From: Actinomycetes bacterium
GTDB taxonomy: Bacteria > Actinomycetota > Acidimicrobiia > Acidimicrobiales > RAAP-2
NCBI GenBank assembly: GCA_021802025.1
Contig: JAKABC010000004.1
Span: 1 to 29,173, forward strand
Reading direction: 5' to 3'
Length of the DNA stretch: 29,173 nucleotides
Part shown: positions 14,629 to 23,500 of the stretch, one piece after another
How positions within the stretch are numbered: the stretch's first letter is position 1
Layout: every line of letters begins with the position of its first letter
Notes under the pieces: generated by a model
Databases searched by the model: none
The model's input: the letters and a program-made list of their open reading frames with translations, nothing else
What the model was told of the DNA's origin: nothing
Translations under genes and position numbers: made by a program

Positions 14629-15603
14629 TCAGCCCGAGTCCGCGCCGGCGAGGACCCGGTCCATGGTCGCCATGATCGAGACCGTCTCGTCGAGGGGCAT
14701 CGTCGGGCTCTCGGTGAGGCCGGCCTCGAGGCAGCGGGCCACCTCGATCGCCTGGAACTGCAAGCCCCGACCGACCACGGGGCCCTCGACGCGCTCGACC
14801 AACGTGCCGTCGCGCGCCAGGATCGAGAAGGTGCTCGGAGCGTAGAAGTCCCCCTCGATCTCGAGGCGCGCCTCGGTGCCGACCACGCTCGCGCGCGTCG
14901 CGCTGCGCGCCGACGAGGTGCAGGCGAGCACGGCCTGGGCCCCCGAGGGGTGGCCGAGCAGGATCGAGGTCGTGGCGTCGACCCCGGTGAAGGCCGCTGT
15001 CACCATCGAGCGCACGCTCGAGGGCGGCCCCAGCAGCATCGAGGCGAACGAGACCGGGTAGACCCCGAGGTCGAGCAGGGCTCCCCCGCCGAGCTCGGGC
15101 GCGAAGAGCCGCGAGGTCGCCTCGCGCGCGAACCACTTGCCGTGGTCGGCCGTGACGAGCACGATCTCACCGAGCACCCCGGCCGCCACGCGCTCGCGCA
15201 GCGCCACCACGTGGGGCAGGAACCGCGTCCACATCGCCTCCATCGCGAACAGGCCGGCGCGGCGCGCCGCCGCGACGACGTCGCGGGCCTCGCCGGCGGT
15301 CATGGTGAAGGCCTTCTCGACGAGGACGGGCTTGCCCCGCGAGAGGGCGAGCAGGGCGTGGTCGCGGTGGAAGGGGTGGGGCGTGGCCACGTACACGCAG
15401 TCCACCCCGGGATCCTCGCACAGCGCCTCGTAGCTGGCGTGGGCCCGCGCGAGCGAGAAGCGCGCGGCGAACGCTTCGGCCGCCTCGGCCGTGCGCGAGC
15501 CCACCGCGACGACTTCGCCCTCGGCGAGGGGGGCGAGGTCACTCGCGAAGGTCTGGGCGATGCGCCCGGTGCCCACGACGCCCCAGCGAACGGCTTTGGT
15601 CAT
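14629..15603 (-). CDS. Gfo/Idh/MocA family NAD(P)-dependent oxidoreductase
   Basis: This 324-residue dehydrogenase has an N-terminal Rossmann fold with the nucleotide motif GVVGTGRIAQTFASDL. It is followed by VYVATPHPFHRDHALLAL and the active-site-type loop VLVEKAFT. The EKA form replaces the common EKP and is usual in the dihydrodiol dehydrogenase-like branch. The C-terminal half is the alpha/beta Gfo/Idh domain (ELGGGALLDLGVYPVSFA). The family oxidises or reduces sugars, inositols and related compounds. Lying just upstream of a sugar importer on the same strand, it may act on the imported compound, but this is inference. ATG 15603 has an AGGAGG sequence and a TAGCGT -10 box 20 bases upstream. 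Confidence 0.9.
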   Translation of the reverse strand: MTKAVRWGVVGTGRIAQTFASDLAPLAEGEVVAVGSRTAEAAEAFAARFSLARAHASYEALCEDPGVDCVYVATPHPFHRDHALLALSRGKPVLVEKAFTMTAGEARDVVAAARRAGLFAMEAMWTRFLPHVVALRERVAAGVLGEIVLVTADHGKWFAREATSRLFAPELGGGALLDLGVYPVSFASMLLGPPSSVRSMVTAAFTGVDATTSILLGHPSGAQAVLACTSSARSATRASVVGTEARLEIEGDFYAPSTFSILARDGTLVERVEGPVVGRGLQFQAIEVARCLEAGLTESPTMPLDETVSIMATMDRVLAGADSG

Positions 15604-15623
15604 CCGGCCTCCTGGTCGAGCCC

Positions 15624-15629
15624 ACGCTA
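15624..15629 (-). promoter_or_regulatory. -10 box TAGCGT for the Gfo/Idh gene
   Basis: TAGCGT on the minus strand (15629-15624) would start an mRNA with a leader of about 14 bases containing AGGAGG before the ATG at 15603. Confidence 0.4.
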
Positions 15630-15649
15630 TTGCGTCGACGCCCCGGCGC

Positions 15650-15664
15650 TAGAACGGTGCGGTG
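15650..15664 (+). promoter_or_regulatory. Probable leaderless promoter -10 (TAGAAC) for the GNAT gene
   Basis: TAGAAC at 15650-15655 lies six bases before the GTG at 15662. The last base departs from the usual T, so it is weaker than the other examples in this window. Confidence 0.4.
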
Positions 15665-16210
15665 GCCCGCCTCGACCCCGCGCGCGAGACCGGGCGGCTG
15701 CGCCTGCGCCCCTTCGCCGAGCGCGACCTCGACCGGCTCAGTGAGCTCGTGGCCGACCCGTCGGTGAATCGGTACCTCTACAGCGAGCCCCGCACGGCCG
15801 AGGCGGCCCGCACCCTCCTCGACGAACGGCTCGCGCGCGACCCCGACGCGCCGCGGATAGACCTGTGCGTCGCCCTGCGCGACAGCGACGAGATGGTCGG
15901 CGACTTCGTCCTGTGGTGGGACCCGACGCACCGCCAGGGCGAGATGGGCGGCAGCCTGCTGCCCGCGCACCAGGGTCGCGGGTACGCCACCGAGGTGTAC
16001 GGCGTCCTGCTCGGGGTCGCCTTCGACGAGCTCGACCTGCACCGGGTGGTCGGGCGCTGCGACGCGCGCAATGAGGCCTCGATCCGCTCCCTCGAGCGCG
16101 CCGGGCTGCGCCGCGAGGCCCACTTCGTCGAGAACGAGTTCGTCAAGGGCGAGTGGACGAGCGAAGTCGTCCTCGCCCAGCGCGCCGAGACCTGGCGGGC
16201 CGACCGGTGA
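15662..16210 (+). CDS. GNAT family N-acetyltransferase (RimJ/RimL type)
   Basis: This 182-residue protein has the RimJ/RimL-like layout. It opens with TGRLRLRPFAERDLDRLSEL, then MVGDFVLWWDP, then the acetyl-CoA-binding stretch GGSLLPAHQGRGYATEV with the Q-X-X-G-X-G/A core QGRGYA. The closing CDARNEASIRSLERAGLRREAH is typical of the family. It transfers an acetyl group from acetyl-CoA to a protein N terminus, amino acid or small amine; the substrate is unknown. The stop overlaps the next gene's GTG as GTGA, so it forms an operon with the YyaL-like gene. Confidence 0.93.
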   Translation: MARLDPARETGRLRLRPFAERDLDRLSELVADPSVNRYLYSEPRTAEAARTLLDERLARDPDAPRIDLCVALRDSDEMVGDFVLWWDPTHRQGEMGGSLLPAHQGRGYATEVYGVLLGVAFDELDLHRVVGRCDARNEASIRSLERAGLRREAHFVENEFVKGEWTSEVVLAQRAETWRADR

Positions 16211-18210
16211 GCCCGCGGCTGCGCGACGACCCGGTCGCCCTGGGTTCGCTCTACCTGCGCCAGCACCTCGACAACCCGGTCGCGTGGTGGGCCTGGGGTG
16301 AGGACGCCCTGGCCGAGGCCCGGCGCCTCGACCGGCCCGTCTTCCTCTCGGTGGGCTACGCGGCCTGCCACTGGTGCCACGTGATGGCCCACGAGTCCTT
16401 CGAGGATCCCGAGGTGGCGCGCGTCCTCAACGAGCGCTTCGTCCCGATCAAGGTCGACCGCGAGGAGAGACCCGACGTCGACGCCCTCTACATGGCCGCC
16501 GTCCAGCTCTCGAGCGGCCACGGGGGTTGGCCCATGTCGGTCTTCACCCTGCCCGACGGGCGTCCGTTCCTCGCCGGCACCTACTATCCGCCGCGCGACC
16601 GCGCGGGCTTGGTCGGCTTCCCCCGACTCCTCGCGGCCGTCGCCGACGCGTGGGGCGAGCAGCGCCCCCTCGTCGAGGCCCAGGCCGCCGAGCTCGCCGA
16701 CGCCCTCGAGCGCGAGGTGCGCCTGACCGACCACCTCGCGCCCGCGTCGCGCCCGCTCGACCTCGCCGGGGTGCGCCGGAGGCTTCGTGACGCCCTCGTC
16801 GAGCGCGCCGACGCCGACGGCGGCTTCGGGCCGGCGCCGCGCTTCCCCCGACCCAGCTACCTGCGCGCCCTCTTCGAGTTCGACGACGGTCCCTCCCGTG
16901 TCGCCCTCAGCGACGCGCTCGAGGCGATGGCCCGCCGCGGACTCTACGACCACCTCGACGGGGGCTTCGCGCGCTACAGCGTCGACGCCACCTGGCGCGT
17001 GCCCCACTTCGAGAAGATGCTGAGCGATCAGGCGCTGCTCGCGCGCTGCTACCTCGAGGCCGCCCGCGTCGTGGGGCGCGCGTCGTGGCGAGAGGTCGGC
17101 CTCGCGACCCTCGACTTCGTCGAACGGGCCCTGCGCACGCCCTCGGGCTACGCCGCCGCGCTCGACGCCGACGCCGGCGGCGCGGAGGGGGGCCACGTGA
17201 CCTGGACCCCCGAGGAGGTGCGCGACGCCCTGGCGGGCGAGTCCGCCGCCCTCGTCGAGGCGGTGCTGCGGCGCTACACGATCACCGCCGCCGGCGACCT
17301 CGAGGGGCGCAGCGTGCCCCGCCTGGCCGAGGGGGAGCCCTTCGCGACCCCGCCTCATCTCTGCGGGGCGCTCTCGCGCCTCGCCGAGGTTCGAGGGCGT
17401 CGGGTCCAGCCCGCGCGCGACGACAAGGTCGTGCTCGAGTGGAACGCCTACCTCGCCCAGGCCCTCCTCGCGGCCGGGTCCGAGCCGTACCTCACGCGCG
17501 CGCTCGGCCTGCTCGACGGGCTCGAGGCGACCCACCACGGCGGGGACCGCTGGTGGCGCACCCAGCACCGTCGCGTCGCGGCGACGGCGGCCGATCTCGC
17601 GGCGCTCGCCGACGCGCACCTCGACGCCTTCGTCGCGACCGGAGACGACCGCTGGCGCGACCGGGCGCGCGCGCTCGCCGAGACCCTCCTCGAGCGGCAC
17701 TGGGAGGGGTCCCGACCCCACGCGCTCGCCCCCGACGTGGGTGACGGCGTGGCCACCCCCGACCGCGAGACCCTCGACCTGGTCACCCGGCCCAAGGACA
17801 TCCTGGACGGAGCGACCCCCTCGGCCCACGCGCTCGCGACCCGGGCCCTCGCCCGGCTCGCCCTCGTCGACGCCGACCCCGACCGGCTCGTGGTCGCCCA
17901 GCGTCTGGTGGCCCTGGGCGCCGCGCTCTTCGAACACCCCCTGGCCGTGCCCGACCTCGTCGAGGCGGCCGGCTTCGCCCTCCAGGGCGTCGAGGTCGCC
18001 GTGCCCGGCGCCGAGGGTCCCCTCGCCCGTCACCTACGATCGAGGGTCGTGCCGCGCACCGTCGTCATCACCGGTGAGGGCGGGTCCCCCCTGCTCGCCG
18101 GACGTCGCGCGGGACTCGCCTACGTCTGTCGCGCCGGGGTGTGCGGCGCCCCGGTCAGCGATGAAACCGCCCTCGACGCGGCCCTCGACGAGGCTCTCGC
18201 GTGGCGCTGA
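16207..18210 (+). CDS. YyaL/spermatogenesis-associated-20-type DUF255 thioredoxin-like protein
   Basis: From GTG 16207 this is 667 residues, close to the family's usual 650-700. The N-terminal thioredoxin-like DUF255 domain has YAACHWCHVMAHESF (Cys 54 and Cys 57), then KVDREERPDVD and GGWPMSVFTLPDG. An alpha/alpha-barrel, glycosidase-like region follows, with YDHLDGGFARYSVD, VPHFEKMLSDQA and DDKVVLEWNAYLAQALLA. It ends with the typical AYVCRAGVCGAPV. The biochemical role is poorly known; thioredoxin-like redox activity and sugar-epimerase-like folding have been proposed from structure. An upstream in-frame start only extends into the GNAT gene. It is coupled to both neighbours by overlaps of 4 and 10 bases. 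Confidence 0.95.
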   Translation: MSPRLRDDPVALGSLYLRQHLDNPVAWWAWGEDALAEARRLDRPVFLSVGYAACHWCHVMAHESFEDPEVARVLNERFVPIKVDREERPDVDALYMAAVQLSSGHGGWPMSVFTLPDGRPFLAGTYYPPRDRAGLVGFPRLLAAVADAWGEQRPLVEAQAAELADALEREVRLTDHLAPASRPLDLAGVRRRLRDALVERADADGGFGPAPRFPRPSYLRALFEFDDGPSRVALSDALEAMARRGLYDHLDGGFARYSVDATWRVPHFEKMLSDQALLARCYLEAARVVGRASWREVGLATLDFVERALRTPSGYAAALDADAGGAEGGHVTWTPEEVRDALAGESAALVEAVLRRYTITAAGDLEGRSVPRLAEGEPFATPPHLCGALSRLAEVRGRRVQPARDDKVVLEWNAYLAQALLAAGSEPYLTRALGLLDGLEATHHGGDRWWRTQHRRVAATAADLAALADAHLDAFVATGDDRWRDRARALAETLLERHWEGSRPHALAPDVGDGVATPDRETLDLVTRPKDILDGATPSAHALATRALARLALVDADPDRLVVAQRLVALGAALFEHPLAVPDLVEAAGFALQGVEVAVPGAEGPLARHLRSRVVPRTVVITGEGGSPLLAGRRAGLAYVCRAGVCGAPVSDETALDAALDEALAWR

Positions 18211-18920
18211 TCACCCGCGATCCGGCGGTGCGCGCCACGCGCCACCTCATAGCCCACATGCCCCAGCGCGACGCGGTGACCCTGGTGGGGGGCTCGACCG
18301 TCCACGGCCTCGTGCTGGGCTCGACGAACGAGTCCACCACCGTCATCGACCTTTCGAGCCAGGCGCTGGTGCGCTGGCGCGTCCCGTGGCCGGCCGGCGA
18401 GGAGACGGACCTCGCCCTGTTCGACGTGGTCGAGGCGGTGCTCGCCGAGGACCTCGAGCGCGACGACCTCGCCCAGCCCGAGAGTGTCACCCTCGCCGAA
18501 CTCCCGAGGCGCCTGGGCACCTACCGGGGCCGTCGGGTGCGGCTGTGGCTCGAGCGGCTGGTCACCCCCGCCGACGGCCCGCTCTTTGGCTTTCGCGGAC
18601 CGAGCGCCCCCTACTGGGAGTTCCGCGGGGAGCGCCCGAGCGTCGCGCTGGTCGCCCCCGACCGCGGACCCCAGCTGCTGCGACGACCCGACGACGGCTC
18701 GACCTGGGTGCGCTTCGGGTGGTTCGGCGACGACATCTGGCTGCTGTGCGAGGACGCCCACGCGATTCGCACCATCGAGTCCACCCGGCGCACCACCCTC
18801 TCGGGCAAGGAGCTCGCCACGGCCCTCGGCTTTCGCCCGACCTACGTGCTCACGACCTTGTCGGCCCCGGTCGAGGGCCACTGCTACAAGAGCTGCACGG
18901 GGCTGCTGCCCCGGGGGTGA
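18201..18920 (+). CDS. Conserved hypothetical protein
   Basis: This 239-residue protein probably starts at GTG 18201, inside the last codons of the YyaL-like gene (10-base overlap). It has no signal peptide and no membrane segment. It is rich in short beta-like stretches such as AVTLVGGSTVHGLVLG, RVRLWLERL and WVRFGWFGDDIWLLCED. The last 14 residues hold two cysteines (CYKSC) just before the end. I do not recognise the family and give no function. Coupling to the GNAT and YyaL-like genes suggests a shared operon. The stop is one base from the stop of the convergent gene. Confidence 0.78.
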   Translation: MALITRDPAVRATRHLIAHMPQRDAVTLVGGSTVHGLVLGSTNESTTVIDLSSQALVRWRVPWPAGEETDLALFDVVEAVLAEDLERDDLAQPESVTLAELPRRLGTYRGRRVRLWLERLVTPADGPLFGFRGPSAPYWEFRGERPSVALVAPDRGPQLLRRPDDGSTWVRFGWFGDDIWLLCEDAHAIRTIESTRRTTLSGKELATALGFRPTYVLTTLSAPVEGHCYKSCTGLLPRG

Positions 18921-18921
18921 G

Positions 18922-19593
18922 CTAGCGGGGCAGCTTGCCCGAGGCGAGCGCCTCGGCCATGGCCCAGCCGAAGACCACGAGGCGCTGGCCCGAGGTCGGG
19001 TCGACGCCCGTGAAGAGGGCCTCCACGCCGTCGGGCACCGGTCCCTTGGCCGCCACGTAGTCGAGCCCGCCGACCGGGCCGGGCGCCGTCGTCATGACGA
19101 AGGTCTTGTCGTCGATCGCCTTCTCGGCGCCGAAGCGCTTGGCCAGGCGTCGGCCCCACGCGCGGTCCTCGCCGGTCGGCCGGTACCCGACGCGCGGCAC
19201 GACGTCCTCGAGCCCCAAAAAGGCCCGGTAGCCGTCGGGGGAGGTGAGCCGGGTCCCGAGCAGCACGTCCTCGTCGGGGAAGGCCAGTAGGGCCCGTCGG
19301 AACTGGTCGTGCAAGATGGCCCGCAGGGTCTGGTCCGACTTGGCGTTGCGATCGACGAGCAGAAGCCCCACGAGCAGCGCCGGCGTGCCGCCGATGCGCT
19401 CGAGGGAGCAGAACGAGTACCCCCGCAGCCGTGATCCCTCCTTGGCGTAGGTCACGAGGACCCACTCCTCACGCTGCTTGGAGAGGAACCCGATGTCGAA
19501 GTTGGGCTCCCGATCGACGCAGAGGTCGGCCATCTCGGCCAACTCGGCGTCGCTCAGGGCCGTGGTGTCCTTGGTCGTCACCGTCATCGCCAT
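18922..19593 (-). CDS. Hypothetical protein, function unknown
   Basis: From ATG 19593 this is 223 residues. ATG 19602 is also possible but lies inside the likely -10 box TAGAAT (19606-19601), which is seven bases before ATG 19593. The sequence looks like a soluble alpha/beta protein, with segments EEWVLVTYAKEGSRLRGYSF and LLVGLLLVDRNAKSDQTLRAIL. Strand-helix alternation of this sort loosely recalls acetyltransferase folds, but no CoA-binding motif is visible. I do not assign a family. It is divergent from the secreted protein gene and convergent with the hypothetical at 18201. Confidence 0.78.
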   Translation of the reverse strand: MAMTVTTKDTTALSDAELAEMADLCVDREPNFDIGFLSKQREEWVLVTYAKEGSRLRGYSFCSLERIGGTPALLVGLLLVDRNAKSDQTLRAILHDQFRRALLAFPDEDVLLGTRLTSPDGYRAFLGLEDVVPRVGYRPTGEDRAWGRRLAKRFGAEKAIDDKTFVMTTAPGPVGGLDYVAAKGPVPDGVEALFTGVDPTSGQRLVVFGWAMAEALASGKLPR

Positions 19594-19606
19594 GGTGACC
19601 ATTCTA
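19591..19606 (-). promoter_or_regulatory. Leaderless promoter -10 (TAGAAT)
   Basis: TAGAAT at 19606-19601 on the minus strand is seven bases before ATG 19593. No Shine-Dalgarno sequence is present. Confidence 0.5.
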
Positions 19607-19686
19607 CGGGAGGTCCGTGACCCGGGTTCCCGGCGATCGGTGCGCCGGTCACCGGCTGGGTTTCACCGGGTCCCGCCACCGGCGGG

Positions 19687-19692
19687 TACGCT
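19687..19692 (+). promoter_or_regulatory. -10 box TACGCT for the secreted protein gene
   Basis: TACGCT at 19687-19692 would start transcription near 19699. The leader of about 18 bases carries a GAGAGGGG ribosome-binding site before ATG 19717. Confidence 0.35.
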
Positions 19693-19716
19693 CGGCCGAC
19701 CGAGAGAGGGGCTGGA

Positions 19717-20547
19717 ATGGGTCGTCGCGTCGCGCTCGCGGTCGTGGGTGTGAGCCTCGTCGCGGCCCTCGGCGCCCTCGGGGCGGCGGGCGCCGGCGGC
19801 GCCGGCCTCGTGCCCCCGCGCAACCCGGCTCGCGACGTGCCCGCCGACCCGGCGTACTCCCTGGACGCGGGGGTCTCCTACACGCTGGGCCAGGTCCTGC
19901 CGCCGTGCTGGACCTGGCGGGGCACGACCCTCTCCCTCGCCGCCACGACGAGCGCCTGCGTGGCCGCCGAAGTGGCCGCGACCGATCACGCCCGCGCCCT
20001 CGAGCACCTCTCGGCGCTGCGCCTGCCGCGGAACTGGGCCCGGCTCAGCGTCGCCGAGCAGCTCTTCGTGCTGGCCGACCTCGAGCGGGTCAGTCGCGGC
20101 GAGGCGCCGATCCTCGGGCTCAGCCGCGCGCTCGACGTCGAGGCGCAGGTCGGGGCGGCCCACGACGCGGACCCCGTGTTGAGCGCCCCGGTCGCCGGGG
20201 CCACCGGCGCCTTCGCCGCGAACTGGGCCGGCGGGGACAACGCGCTCGACGCCAACTACAGCTGGATGTACCTCGACGGCTGGGCCGGGGCGGCCACGCG
20301 CAACGCCGACTGCACCGCGGCCGGCGCCCCGGGGTGCTGGGGCCACCGCGACAACATCCTCATCGACACGGCGCGCGAGCCCTGCCTCCAGGGGGGCTGC
20401 GCCTACGTGATGGGCGCGGGCTACGTCGCGGGCGGCGCGGGCGCGGGCTACTCCTCCTTCAGCGAGCTCATCGTCCAGGTCGCCGGCGCCCGTCCGGCCC
20501 TCTACTACACCTGGGGCGAGGCCCGGGCGTCGGGGGCGCGGCCCTGA
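19717..20547 (+). CDS. Secreted CAP/SCP-like protein
   Basis: This 276-residue protein begins with MGRR and a long hydrophobic, Ala/Gly-rich signal sequence to about residue 30, so it is exported or membrane-anchored at the N terminus. A helix-rich region (SVAEQLFVLADLERVSRGEAPILGLS) leads into GAFAANWAGG and SWMYLDGW. GCWGHRDNILID then matches the CAP-superfamily motif built around HRxNIL. Six cysteines in the exported part could form three disulfides. CAP proteins of bacteria are secreted, with varied and mostly unknown functions. The match rests on the motif and overall order, so other assignments remain possible. ATG 19717 has a GAGAGGGG sequence. The stop abuts the dnaE stop (TGACTA). 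Confidence 0.72.
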   Translation: MGRRVALAVVGVSLVAALGALGAAGAGGAGLVPPRNPARDVPADPAYSLDAGVSYTLGQVLPPCWTWRGTTLSLAATTSACVAAEVAATDHARALEHLSALRLPRNWARLSVAEQLFVLADLERVSRGEAPILGLSRALDVEAQVGAAHDADPVLSAPVAGATGAFAANWAGGDNALDANYSWMYLDGWAGAATRNADCTAAGAPGCWGHRDNILIDTAREPCLQGGCAYVMGAGYVAGGAGAGYSSFSELIVQVAGARPALYYTWGEARASGARP

Positions 20548-23500
20548 CTAGGCCGAGATGACCCGCCGGCCGAACTCGCTGCGCAGCTCGGCCACCACCC
20601 CGGCGATGTCCACCGTGTAGTCCGGCCCGAGCCGGAACACCTTGCCCGCCGCGCCGGTGTCGACGACGACCGGGCTCGGGCCGGGGTAGCGCGCGAGGAT
20701 CTCGCGCAGCGTCGCGATCGAGTGGGCGGTGAGGTCCTCGGGCCGCAGGCAGAGGCGCAGCTCGTCGGTCCCGGCCGGTCGGGCGAAGGCCTCGACGTCG
20801 ACGGCGCTGAAGCGCAGGTCCTCGTCACCCTCGTTCGGCCGCACCCGCACCAGCACGACGTTGTCCTTGACGAGGTAGCCGCTGAAGCGCTCGAAGGTCG
20901 CCGCCGAGAAGTTCACCTCGAGCGAGCCGCCGAGGTCCTCGACCACCACCCGCGCGTAGGTGCGCCCCGCCTTGGTCTGTCGGAGCTGGACCTCGCTCAG
21001 CAGTCCGCCCACGGTGACCGGTCGTCCGGCGCGCGCGATCTCCTCGGCCCGTTCGCGGATCTCGGTGATCGAGCCGTCCGTGCGCTGGGCCAGCGCCGCC
21101 TGGACCCCGTAGAGCGGGTGATCCGAGACGTAGGTGCCGAGCATCTCGCGCTCGAAGTCGAGCTTGACGGGGGTGTCGAACTCCTCGGTCGGGATCGGCA
21201 CCTCGGTCCCCTCCCAGTCGTCGCCGCCCTCCACCCCGAGCGAGGCGAAGAGCGTGGTGATCCCGAGCGAGAGGTCCTTGCGCCGCGCGAGGGTCAACTC
21301 CACGATCTCGTCGATGGCGAGCAGCAGGCCCCGACGGCTCACCCCGAGGGAGTCGAACGCCCCGGCCTTGACGAGAGACTCCAGGGTGCGCCGGTTCAGC
21401 ACCACCGGGTCGACGCGGCGCACGAAGTCGTAGACCGAGGTGAAGGGGCCGTGGGCCTCGCGCTCGTGGACGATCCGCTCCACCAGCCCCTCGCCGACGT
21501 TGCGCACCGCGGCCATCCCGAACAGGATCGTCCGCTCCTCGCTCGGGGAGGGCGTGTAGTCGGCGAAGGAGGCGTTGACGTCGGGCACGCCCACGGTGAT
21601 CCCCATCTGGCGGGCCTCGTTGAGGTAGAGCGCGGACTTGTCCTTGTCCTCGCGGAACGAGGTCAACAGGGCCGCCATGTACTCGACCGGGTAGTGGGCC
21701 TTCAGCCAGGCGTTCTGGTAGCCCACCAGGGCGTAGCCGTAGGCGTGGCTCTTGTTGAAGGCGTAGTCGGCGAAGGGCTCGATCTTGTCGAAGATGGCCT
21801 TGCCCAGCGCCTCGCCGTAGCCCTGGCGCTCGGCGCCCGCTTCGAACTTGGCCCGCTGGGCCTGGATCATCTCCTTGATCTTCTTCGAGCAGGCCTTGCG
21901 CAGGTCGTCGGCCTCGGTCATCGAGAAGCCGGCCACCGTCGTGGCCACGCGCATGATGTCCTCTTGGTAGATCATGAGCCCGTAGGTCTCGCCCAGGATC
22001 GCCTCGAGGTCGGGGTGGTCGTAGGCCACCGGCTGGCGACCGTTCTTGCGGTCGGCGTAGTCGTTGTGGACGTTCTCACTGAGCGGACCCGGCCGGTAGA
22101 GCGCGTTCAAGGCGGCGATGTCGTCAAAGGACGTCGGCGCCAGTCGGCGCATGAGCTGGCGCATCTTGTCGCCCTCGAGCTGGAAGATGCCGATCGAGTT
22201 CCCCTGGCGCAGCATCTCGAAGACGGCCGGGTCGTCGAGCGCCACCCGGTCGATGTCGACCCGCTCGCCGTGGCGGCGCTCGATGTGATCGAGCGTGCGC
22301 TCGATGATGGCCAGGTTGCGCAGGCCGAGGAAGTCCATCTTCAACAGCCCGAGCTTCTCGATGGCCGTGGCCTCGTACTGGGTGACAATCGGCGCGTCGT
22401 CACCCGACCCGTTGGGGCCGCTCTTGCGCTGGACCGGCACGTAGGCGAGCACCGGCTCCTTCGTGATCACGACCGCCGCCGCGTGGATCCCGTCCTGGCG
22501 TCGCTTGTCGACGAAGCCCTTGGCGACGTCGACCACGTGGCGGACCTCGGGGTCGCTGGCGTAGAGGGCGCGCAGCTCGACCGCCTCGGCGTAGCGACCC
22601 TCGTAGCCCGGCGTCGGGGTGAAGCACGCCTCGAGCGGGAGGTCCTGGCCCATGACGAGCGGGGGCATGGCCTTAGCGATCTTGTCGCCGAGCTGGGGTG
22701 GGTAGCCGAGCACGCGCGCGGCGTCGCGCACCGCGGCGCGCGCCTTGATCGTGGAGAAGGTGACGATCTGGGCCACGTGGTCGGAGCCGTAACGCTCGGC
22801 GGCGTAGCGGATCATGTCCCCGCGGAAACGCTCGTCGAAGTCCATGTCGATGTCGGGCATCTGCTTGCGCCCGGGGTTCAAGAAGCGCTCGAAGATCAAT
22901 CCGTTGGCGATGGGATCGATGTCGACGATGCGCAGGCAGTACGCGACGCAGCACCCCGCGGCCGAGCCCCGGCCGGGACCGACGCGGATCCGGCGCTCGT
23001 GGGCGTGGCGGATGAGGTCCCAGACGACGAGGAAGTAGTCGGCGAAGCCCATCTCCGAGATCACCGCGAGCTCGTAGTCCAGTCGCTCGCGCACCGCGTC
23101 GGCGAGGTCGTGGCCGTAGCGTTCCTGGGCCCCCTGGTAGGCCAGGTCCCGCAGGTAGCGCGCGGCGCCATCTTGGTGGGCGAGGTCGCGGTAGCCCACG
23201 GGCAGCGGGAACTCCGGCAGCGCGTCGTTGTCGAAGTCGATCGTGACCGCGGCGCGCTCGGCGACGAGCAGCGTGTTGTCACAGGCCTCGGGCACATCGC
23301 GGAAGAGGTGGCGCATCTCCGCGGCGGTCTTGAGGTAGTGCTGGTCGCTCTGGAACCGGAAGCGGTCCGGGTCCGAGACCCGCGCACCCGTGCCGATGCA
23401 CAGCAGCGCGTCGTGCATCTCGGCGTCGCTCTCTCGTACGTAGTGCAGGTCGTTGGTGGCGAGCAGCGGGGCGCCGAGGTCGGCGGCGAGCTCGAGGAGT

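Noticed and set aside
15778..18033. Open frame of 751 residues on the minus strand
   Set aside because: It is antisense to the YyaL-like and GNAT genes, both of which have clear motifs. It has no recognisable motif of its own.
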